DNA of 64,000 nucleotides from Mya arenaria. Its lineage: Eukaryota; Mollusca; Bivalvia; Myida; Myidae. The first letter of the stretch is position 1, and each line of letters begins with the position of its first letter. Position numbers and translations under genes: made by a program. The stretch spans positions 15,425,571 through 15,489,570 of the forward strand of contig NC_069129.1 in assembly GCF_026914265.1 (NCBI RefSeq), given 5' to 3'. The notes beneath the pieces were generated by a model that worked only from the letters and a program-made list of their open reading frames with translations, searched no databases and was not told the DNA's origin. Positions 13,501 through 25,200 of this stretch are shown in pieces.

Positions 13501-16273
13501 AGGTTAGACATATGTAGTTCATAATATGCCTTTCAGAACATATCTATTTAAATGGCCTCATTGCCATCTATTTAGGTAAGACATATACAGTTCCTATTAA
13601 TATGACTTTGAAAACATATTATTTGAATGGCCTCATTGCCATCTTCTATCGTAAGACAAAACATATGCATTTTTTACATGAAATTTTCCATATAACTAGC
13701 CTCATTGTCATCTGATATAGATAAGACAAAACATATGCAGATTCACATACATCTTACATGCCTAAAATAGTGATATATCTCTACATGCTTACAGTAGTGG
13801 CCTTTAATACTTACAATAGTGACCTACCTCTCATGCTAAAATAGTGACCTACCTCTCCATCCTAACAATTATGACTACCTCTACATGCTTACAATAGAGG
13901 CCTACCTCTCCATGTTAACAACTGTGGCCTATCTCTCCATAATACTAACAATAGTGGCCTACCTGTCCATGCTTACAATAGTGACCTACCTCTCTATGCT
14001 AAAATAGTGACCTACCTCTCCATCCTAACAATTATGACTACCTCTACATGCTTACAAAAGAGGCCTACCTCTCCATGTTAACAACTGTGGCCTCTCTCTC
14101 CATGATACTAACAATAGTGGCCTACCTGTCCATGCTTACAATAGTGACGTACCTCTCCATGCTAACAAAAGTGATCTACCTCCAAATGCTTTCAATTGTA
14201 TTCTACCTTTTCATGCTTACAATATTAACCTACCAGGTTATGCTTGCAATCATGACAAACCCCTTAATGCTAACAAAAGTGACCTACCTCTCCAAGATGA
14301 CAAAAGTAGCCTACCTCTTTATGCTTACAATAGTGACCTACTTCCCCATGCTAACAACAGTGACCTACATCTCCATGCTTACAAGTTTGATCTACCTACC
14401 ACTCCTTGCTTACAATAGTGATTTACTTCTCCATGCTAACAACAGTGACCTACCTCTCCATGTTAACAATAGAGACATAATACTTCATCCTAACAACAGT
14501 GACCTACCTCTCCATGCTAACAATAGAGACATAATACTTCATCCTAACAACAGTGACCTACCTCTCCATGTTAACAACAGTGACCTACATCTCCATGCTT
14601 GCAAGTTTGATCTACCTACCTCTCCATGCTAACAATAAAGACATAATTCTTTATCCTTACAATAGTGACCTACCTCCCCATGCTTACAATAGTGACCTAC
14701 CTCTCCATGATGACAAAAGTAGCCTACCTCTTTATGCTTACAATAGTGACCTACTTCTCCATGCTAACAACAGTGACCTACATCTCCATGCTTACAAGTT
14801 TGATCTACCTACCACTCCTTGCTTACAATAGTGATTTTCTTCTTCATCCTAACAACAGTGACCTACCTCTCCATGCTAACAATAGAGACATAATACTTCA
14901 TCCTAACAACAGTGACCTACCTCTCCATGTTAACAATAGAGACATAATACTTCATCCTAACAACAGTGACCTACCTCTCCATGTTAACAATAGAGACATA
15001 ATACTTCATCCTAACAACAGTGACCTACCTCTCCATGCTTCCAATAATGACCTACCTCTCCATGCTTGCAAGTTTGATCTACCTACCTCTCCATGCTAAC
15101 AATAAAGACATAATTCTTTATCCTTACAATAGTGACCTACCTCTCCATGCTTACAATAGTGACCTACCTCTCCATGCTAACAATAAAGACATAATTCTTC
15201 ATCCTAACAATAGTGACCTACCTCTCCATGCTTACAATAGTGACCTACCTCTCCATGCTAACAATAGTGATCTACCTCTCCATGCTTACAATGGTGACCT
15301 ACTTCTCCATGCTAACAATAGTGACCTACCTCTCCATCCTAACAATAGTGATCTACATCTCCATGCTTACAATAGTGACCTACCTCTACGTGCTTAAAAT
15401 AGTGACCTACCTCTCCATCCTAACAATAGTGAACTACCTCACCATGCTTACAATAGTGAACTACCTCACCATGTTTACAATAACCTACAGCTCCCTGCTT
15501 ACAATTGTGGCCTACCTATACAAGCTTACAATAGTGACCTACCTCTCCATCCTTACAATGACCTCTTCATGCTTACACTGGTGACCTTCCTCTTTATGCT
15601 TACACTGGTGACCTACCTCTCCATGCTTACAATGGTAACCTACCTCTCCATGCTTCCAATAATAACCTACCTCTCCATGCTTCCAATAATGAACTACCTC
15701 TCCATGCTTCCAATGGTAACCTACCTCTCCATGCTTACAATAGTGACATACCTCTAACTGCTTATAATGTTGTCGTACCTTTTCATGTTAACAATAGGGA
15801 CTTACCTACTGGTAACAATCGTGACCTACCTCTCATCGAAGGAGGCATACTGGGCTAGACAGTATTTTCCAACTTGTGGTTCCTGTAGGACATCATCCTC
15901 CTCCTGTCTCTCAACATACGCCCCTATCTCGACCATAAGACTTTCCAGCCTGGAATACAATATAATGTCAAGAACTGGGACTCATTTTTAATAAAATACA
16001 CCAATGCGACAGCTCCGCATTGAAGACAGATGTTTTATTTAAAGATGCAAATTTTTCAAACCTAAAATCCTGAAAATACAATAATTGACTTTGATGCTGA
16101 CGTGTCAATAGTGTTTGTGCTAGGGTGAAAGCATGCATGCGTGTGTGTATGTGCATATATGTATGTAAACTAACTAATTGTAATGAAAATTGGAGATTTT
16201 TTTGAATATCCTGCAGAGAAAAAACTGCATTTATTTCTTGAGATTTGTGATTAGCGACCTAGTTTTTGACCTG

Positions 16274-16312
<39 letters not shown>

Positions 16313-17058
16313 TGCGCACGCACGCACACACACAAAGACAACAATGATAGTATGTGTTCAACCATATTTTACAAATGTTCAAGACTAAATGTACAGAAGT
16401 CTTCTAACAAAGTTTAAGATCACTTGGATAAAAACTATTGAATTTATGACAGGTGAAAATATTTCCGAAGATTTTTGTGACCTTATTTTTGACGTGATTT
16501 GACCTATATTCACAAATATTCATAACAGCATGTTGACAAGTATTTTGAGAAATTTATAACAATTGGATATGACTGTTGACTTTATGGCATTGAATTAAAA
16601 CTTTTAACGCAGAAATGTTAACACCCGCCAGCCCACACAACCACCGTACAAAAGCATTTCTCTTAATTTTAAACTTAAATTGGCATTTTTGATACATATT
16701 TCTATTAATGCATTATCAGCATCAAAGAGAAATCTCATGTTATTACAGGAATAAGAACACATCACAGATAAGCTTCACATTCACATTCAATGACTTACTT
16801 CAATGACTTTTACTTTTGAGTCTCAATGACTTGTTTTGTCTGCATTTATTTCATTAGTCAATGAAAAACAGTAATTTAATAGTTGAGTTAAATAAGAAGA
16901 AATTCATTAATTTAGCTTACTCTTCCAATTTCTCATGTCTCTGTATATAAAGATGATCTGGGGTGTGGACAGATGAGATCACTACCTTATGGGAGGGCCT
17001 GCAGGCTGGTAACACTTCAGTCAACAGCTCCTGGCACATCCTGTGTATGGAAAATGGG

Positions 17059-17153
<95 letters not shown>

Positions 17154-17449
17154 AATCACTACCACCATAAAGTATCACCACCACAACCACCACCACCACC
17201 ACCACCATCAGTATCACCACCATCAATACCGCCACCATCATCAGAAAGATCATCATGGTCACCACCACCACCACCAGCATCACCACCATCATCATCATCA
17301 TGTACACGAATACACTTAAATCTTAAAACAACCTGAAGTTTTGTGAGTGTATATTCAATGTGTTTAAAATTGGATGTGAAAAGCAGTTTTGGAAAATATA
17401 TAGAATGTACAGTACATGAATTTGAAGCATATAATACTATACATTATAC

Positions 17450-17546
<97 letters not shown>

Positions 17547-20500
17547 ACTACAGATATTAAGGTGACCATATATATATTAATCTAGGCATTATGGGGACCG
17601 CTGGATTAAGGCGACAAAAAATGGTCTCCTTAATATTTTCAGTCCAGATTTGATGTATCAAATGTCAATAAAAATGTCCATTGATAGTAAGTTGATAAGC
17701 TTGAATGTTTATTTACGAGATCATTTCATTGTTTTAAATCTTATTATCTTTTAATATCAAAAAAAATATTCTTAAACTTTTGTGTGTGTATATTTGTGTA
17801 TCCATAAAAATAGCTATTAAGGCGACCAGGGAAAAAATCATAATTTTGGTCAAAAATAGCTATATACTAAGCATTTTTTATTTGTTTTACTTTATTTAAA
17901 GCCTATTGTATATTATCCCGAAGTTTCATTCCATAAAAAACAGAAATAAGGAAATTCGATATTTCGTGTACCATCAGCATCCAAATTTTCAAGTATACAG
18001 AAATTTAACTTTCCGGAATATAACGGAAATTTTCGGGTATCTCCGTGGTACCATCTCCGTGCAATTATGCAGTATGGCGTTCATCTCTTACGGAAAGAGA
18101 ATGGTAACTTGGTAAGTGTTTAAAATACATATTCAACGTTTTTTTCGTTTATTTTTATGACTTTTGTACAGTAGTATAAATCGTCCACCCTTTGGATGAA
18201 AAGCAAATGATTTATCCGGATTTTGTTCATCCGAAACTAAATCACTAGTATCAACATCCGGTGTAATTTTTGCTTGTATTTTGGAGAAACTCGATTGATT
18301 TCTAGCAAACTTGGTTTACCACTACATCGTCGCTTATTATTATTTGGTATGTTCCAATCTAAAAAGGGATTTGCTCCCTTAACATCTCAGATTTTAATAA
18401 ATAAAAGACGAAATGATACAAATGCCTTACATTATTTCATTCAGTAAAGAGCATGCAATGGCATAGTGGTTGGATTAGATAATCTGACAGCGGTGCTGGA
18501 CGTCAGGAGTTCAAATATTGTTGTGAGTTCAATGTACCAAAAGAATACCTTTGGAATACACAATTATCTATAAAAATGGCAGAGCGAATTGCCCATATTG
18601 TAGTAATGTCTTAGATCCAGCTTGGATAACTTGGACACAGTAAGCGGTTCACACCAAGGGAAATTCTCAGATTAAACAGCGCTTATGAACTTGAACATTA
18701 CATTTTTCATTGAGACAAAGAAAAAACACTATTGCTGATCTTCTGAAAACAAATCTTGGATTTATACTAATCACCACCAAAAATTTAATTTTAATCACAC
18801 AATGTAAACAACTGCGCCACATATCTTATCTGTATGTTTAGGGTTTTTAAAATTTAGCAGTTAAATATAGATTAGCATACTGGTAGGTCTGGTTGGTCTG
18901 TTGCTTTAGATGCTAAGTAAACATAATGTCAGTGATTTCATCACTATTTCTATTAAAATATCAGTTTTCTTCTTCAGAGCTTCTCACATTTGCACCATTT
19001 TTTTACCATTTGAATCATAAAAAGATAACAAACAAACACGGATGGAACATTTGAAAATACAATTCAGTTGGTTTCTATTTTCATGCTCATTTTTGCTTAA
19101 AATTATTCTGCTTGAATGTGATTTATGTTGCTTAAATTTGAACTTAACTCTTTGTGAATATTTAAGGAATGTAAGGGGTCAGATTTCAGATTGCTCATTA
19201 TTTCTGGAACACTAAATACTTTATTTGATTGTGTACACTGCACTTTCTTGTTAAGCATTCATCCAAATCATTTGGGTAAATATTGGCAGAAAAACTGCTT
19301 TTAGATTTATACTGGTCATCAAAACCGGCACTGACAAAACATAAGATGTGTTTAATTAATGTGCGGGAAAGAGGTTTAAAGGTGTCCGCCCACAACAAAA
19401 TGCTTGCGGGTCATAGAACTCCTTCAATTAGTTCTTGAAAAAAAATGATTCTCTCAGGTAGCGTTTGATTATGTGTACATTGTATCCTTGTATGTATTTT
19501 CAAGTGTACACATGATTTATATAAGGTTTGTACAATTTTAGTTTTATTTAAATTTTAAAATTTTGACATTTTTTTTAAGATTTGCCTGCCCCTGTCTAAA
19601 CACTTAAATTCTTGGTCTTTGGACTATTGTCTGCAACTTCAAAACACACTTTTTGGAACAGGACACATTTTTCTGATATTTTATCCAGTTTGACTGCAAT
19701 ATAAGTTGTATTTATCAATCAAGTAAAAAATGACATTTATTTTTCCATAATTACCTGGTAGTTATTTGTTAATTTGTTTTAATTCATGGATAGGTTTATT
19801 GCGAGTGTCATGGAAAGCTGGAACTTTTCAGTACACAACATGCAAACTGAGAATGAACTGTGTGTGCCGGCTTTGTGAACAAAAACGCAAGGCGGCTATG
19901 GTAAGTTGCATCAAGATATATCCTTGGGACCCCCCCCCCTGGACACGCAATACAATTCGTGTTTCGCTGATCTGTTGGCTGGGATCAGATCATCCATTTG
20001 GGGATTTAGATATGTTATCCCAGCCAACAGGCTGCATGTTTAATTTAACTCAATACTAAGCTTTGTTTTAGTGCGAACATCAACATGTTTATCTAATTGC
20101 AGTTGCTGCTTGGGACAATAAAGTTAAGTCAGCAACCGTCTACCAGACTGCAAGATTCATCTCTTCCAAAGGATGTCGTACCTTTCTAGGTGGGTGTGCA
20201 TTGATTGATTGATTGATTGATTGTGAGTTTGTGTAAATGAATAACTGTGAAACCATAACCAAATGTTGGGCTGTAAAGGTGTGTATGTGCATGTTTCACA
20301 TATTCTCCATCCTTTTGGCATACTGGACCGTCATCAGACACTCTGCCATGAATGTTAGAGAGTTTAAAGCTATTTCTTATTTTCCTGTGTAACTATATTG
20401 ATGTTAGATTAAATTTACGCCGCCGTGTTACTGAGTAACAATTTGAAATTGGGCCAAAATCATCAAGCTAGAGCTTTGCATAATCTTTTTCAAACTTCTG

Positions 20501-22208
20501 CAAGATTTCTGCCCTTGACAATATTTGCTCGCAGCCCCCCTTAAAGTTGCACTTCGTTCAGTATTTGAAAGCTTACGGATACACTTTTTTGTTAATTTGA
20601 GATCTTAATGTGGCTACTTCTAAGTAAATAGATGCTCAAAGTAACTGGATGCTCTGGGTGTTCACTGGGTGACAAAGGCTACACAGTATTGGTTGTTTCT
20701 TTTTTCTGAAAAGATGTTTCTAGTGAATTGCCCAGTTGCAGTGGTTTTGACGCCACAGAACCAGCATAGCTCCATGACAGATATATATGTTTTCGTCATT
20801 GATGTCAGTACTGCTGTATTGGAGGCCTCACAATTTCTGTGTGGAAATGTCATCTGATACACTCATAACGGCGTATTTCTAGCATAGCTTTCATAAGTGC
20901 ATGGCCATTCTATGTCATTTTCAGATACACTGTGTTTTGTGTGGATAAGAAATGCAGAGTGGTACCACCAATCACCTAAGCCACCATTCCCCTAACAGAC
21001 AATAGGCTCATGGGGACAGTTCCTGCAATTTACAGTAAAGTTCTCAATTGTAGCCCTACGAACTTAAGGTAAGCGATAAATCTGGATTTCAAGATATCTC
21101 TGTACTCACTGTAAGTTTATACTTCATTTGAACAAAACATAGGGCCGAATTCAGAACAATCACTCTCACTCACACTCAATGAGTTAATCCTCTGTAATCA
21201 CATAACGGTCGAGATATTTTCGAGTGAAAGGTATATCCGTATTCACAGGTGTGAGTGAGACTCAAGTGTTTTGCGTGAGTGGGACATTTGTGAGTGCTCG
21301 GCTAGGCCACATGAACCGCCCTCGAGGATTGGTTGTGAATAGGAATTGAATGAGTGTATGTGAAAAAAGTACATGGCAAGTAGAAAAGATGAAATATATC
21401 AAATATTTGGAACAAATAAGGGACATGCTCGTTCCCAGACAATATTTAAGAGACCGGGATAATCCATTGAAGTACATGTTCATTCAATAATGTGGCCATC
21501 TATAAACAAAACAAATTCAAAAGGATGCGCCTATCATATATTTGTTTTGTCTCGCAATGATCTTGAACCCCCAGCAATGTTGATGTTTGCAATTCATCAA
21601 TGGCTGCAAAGACAGGCAGCTAAAGGTACGTGAAGTTAGCATTCTAGCGGCATGAAGTTAGCGGCCTAGCGGCGTGAGGTTGACGGACTAGCGGCCTAAA
21701 TTTGTTATCTATTTCAAGGTTCAATGGTTTAAATGGAAAATAAGATAAATCAATGTTTTTAGTCGTACATTAGCGGCCTTAAATTGTTTTCTACTTCAGC
21801 GCATTTTTATATGAGTTTTCTTCTAAAACAATGCTAAAATAATTGTTTTCCTATGCAAAATACATCACGCTTGAGCGGTCTTGCGGCGTGAACTTGGCGG
21901 CCTGGTGGCCTAGCGGCCTAAAAATCCCCAAAACTCATCCAGCAGCCCATGAAAAGGGGGAAATGCTGATATTCGCTAAAGGATGTTGATTTATGAAAAG
22001 GACATTTAATTTATCATTGTTTTAGAAAAGAACGCATATAAAATGCTTTGGAATAGAAAACAATTTTAGGCCGCTAGTCACATGAGGCGGCTAGGCCGCC
22101 AGGCCGCTAACTTGACGCCGCTAGGCCATTTCATAGCGTGGTAAGGGAATTGATATGTATTTTCCAGCCTACATTCAGCTGGATTATTATTACTATTATT
22201 GCTATTAC

Positions 22209-22256
<48 letters not shown>

Positions 22257-25200
22257 GATTATTATTATTATTATTATTTTCATCATCATCAGCAGCAGCA
22301 CCACCAACACCAGCAGCAGCACCACCAACACCAACACCACCATATCATCATCAACATCATCATTATTATTATTATTATTGTCATCTTCATCCATTTTCCC
22401 CTACATTTCTTGAGTTGTTTTTCACTCCGAGGTGTTATTTCCCCATAAGAAGTAGATTCATTCGCTAATTCTATCCATCTGCTATTTTTTCAACTTCCAT
22501 TTTTTCAACTTCCATATATTATTTTCAAACGCCCAAGACCGCTTTATGTAGAATACAAAAACAAGATTATATATGAATACATATTAAGTGATATAATGGA
22601 AAACGGCTACATATTTAAAACAGCAACAACAATGACAACAAAAAACATGCATTTAAACGTATTTTGCAACAGTTATTTACAACCCAAAACGTTTATTTTT
22701 ATTAACCAATTGTTTTAAAATGAAAATATCAGTTTTAGAATAACACTTATTATCATTTGTTTGTTGCCATAACTAACAATAAGGTACTCAAATCTCAAAT
22801 AAACATATGTTTACAATGTATACTGTAAACATCACCATAGTCAAACAGATAATCCGATATGATCATGTAAACATACGTGTATAATTATATACTGTATTGC
22901 TCACTTGATGAAGTGGAGTGTTAGCGAGGCGTGTGAATACGAACAGATCACTTGAGTGTCACTGCCCATATTCCACTCAAGTGATCATTTGAGTGTCCCT
23001 TACGGGAATGTGGTTGGAGTGTGAGTGAGAGTGGATGTTCTGAATTCGGCCCTTACAATTTCAGCATCAAAATCCAGGTTTAGATCCCAGACCGAACTTT
23101 GTCTCCTTCATTAAACTTAATTTCAGATGTTCTATAAGCCACATACATGTTCACTACTTATGACGGATAAGAACTTTCGCAAATTGATTATAAATGCGTT
23201 TTCCCAGATTTACACCCTCCTCTTGCAGATACTGCCGATGGTGAAGCTTGGGTGCACCGGGCCGGTTTTCCAGCCGTGTGGAATCTCCAGCTGAACTGGG
23301 GCCGGGAATTATATAAGACTCCTTAGCAGCATGGTGAGCTTTTGCGTATTTATTTCCAGGCTCATATACCCGGCCAGACTTCTGCGTATAATCTTTCCTG
23401 TCGTCATTTTTTTAAATAACGTATCTCAAGTCTTTCAATGAAATCACAACTGTGACACCTTTGGAGACTAGATTTAAATTAAGGAACCATTATGTGTAGA
23501 AAGCCTTTTGGGTGATTTAAAATCAAATTAGTAAACAGGATTCTCATGGTTCATGGTTTATAATTGGTCTTGTGGACCTTTCATTCTTTACTTTGGTAAC
23601 AGCCGCTTAAGTATGTAAGAAGGGGGGGGGGGGTACAGATGTGATAGTAAACAGTGTTTAATAAGGTATATTTGTTTTTATTTTATCACCAGTTTGAAGG
23701 TAATGATTTTGTTAAATCAGGGTTAAGTAACAAGTTTAACACAAACACTGTAACATGTTCTTTATTTCAAATAAATCTATAAATTATCTCTGGAGAATTT
23801 AGTCTGATCTCCATTTCTCAGAAAATGTAGCTGTCTAAGTGCCTATTCCATCAATGAGTATCACTGTCTTTAAATTGCTGTTGCGGTACAGTTTAAATAG
23901 CAAAAGTTTTATGGCCCTGCTTGTTTGCAACTCCTCATTCATTTTTGTACAGCGAGAAAAGTAAGGGAATTCTAGAGATTTACTAGAATTATGGATTGTT
24001 TTTCTTGAGTTACACAGTACATAAGGAGGAATAAGTGTGTACACAACTCCTCATTTTATTCCTGTTTATTATTTATATATGTAACATAGATGTGTACAAG
24101 ACTTAGAAACATGACATAAAAGAGCTCACTTTGATAAATTTTCTCAAAAAAAGATATCTTTACTGTTAAAGTAAGAACTTTTACTGCATAGTAAGTAATG
24201 TCTTCTGCTCATCTTTATGACATCATTACATGGAATGGAAACTTCCCAAGATACATTTCCACATGGGGCAGCTCATTTATATATATTGCTGATGGATTGT
24301 TTAGAAAGGGACAGTTTTAATTGGACAAAATGTTTTAATCGCCATTTTACAGAGTGCCAGCCAGTCATTGCTGTTCTTGCATTGCTGAGGAGGACAGTCC
24401 TGCCAACATAACAGTTTGTTCAATAACAGGTAAAAAACTGGTCTCACTTTACATTTTCAACCACTGCCAGATAATATAATCTTATATAATGATAACTCCT
24501 TCTTCACAACTGGTGTTAAATATATAATGATTAAACAAACAGTAAAATGAAAATTATGCTCTTTAAACTCAGAACCATTATTGACTTGTCAGATGCTACT
24601 GGTAAATGAACTGGTCTTGATGTCCTTTTCTTGAGATAATAACTATTTGCATATTACCCCGGTACTACTATTGTACATTCAATAGAAAATCGTCTTGTTT
24701 GTATTGTTAAATGGCTTTATAATGTTCCCCACTTCCTGATTCTTGAAAATTACGTGAACAAATGACAATCCTACTACCATTTAAAGTTTGATTAAATTTC
24801 GGACAAATGTGTTTGTTTTAATTTGCCTTCTGCTTAAAGTAAGGGTATATATACTGGGCAAGAAGTGCTGAATTTCATCGTGAATGACAGTGATTATCCA
24901 TAGTTTGAATTTGGTTCGGACATGTTTGACGGGAATTCAAAGACATTTTTTTGTCATCATTTCGCATACATTGGTTCATTCTAAGATAAAAAATATAACC
25001 TTTTTCAAAATGTTTAATCTGTGAGAGTGCAGCTTTAATAGACCTGTAAAGACTTGTCGATGTGAAACTAAACTCTCAATCAAACTTTGGTAAAAGATCA
25101 AATGCGGGGCTCCGTGTGCGGCATAGACTGTGTTAATTTTTATTTAATATGATGAAGAGCTAGTTAAGTTATCTTTGTTAAAAGTCTTCATTTGAAGCAA

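Larger units (their letters stand above)
21141..23052. mobile_element. TIR DNA element, 1.9 kb, with nested insertion
   Basis: Left end AGGGCCGAATTCAGAACAAT CACTCTCACTCACACTC and right end its complement with two changes, about 36 bp of inverted repeat. Subterminal CACTCAAGTG-type blocks are also inverted. No clean target duplication (ATA against TTA) and no transposase ORF. Probably non-autonomous. Confidence 0.65.

Noticed and set aside
13760-15830. Resemblance of the 27-bp array to a CRISPR array
   Set aside because: Units are directly contiguous with no unique spacers, and the context is a eukaryotic intron.
14048-15991. Several plus-strand ORFs of 62-194 codons rich in YLSMLTIVT and NNSDLPLHA
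   Set aside because: They are three frames of the same 27-bp tandem array; the codon periodicity comes from the repeat, with no start context or family.
16917-17336. Poly-His, poly-Ser, poly-Ile, poly-Met and poly-Asp ORFs
   Set aside because: Translations of a trinucleotide microsatellite; only the TDRD12 exon at 16921-17040 in one of them is real.
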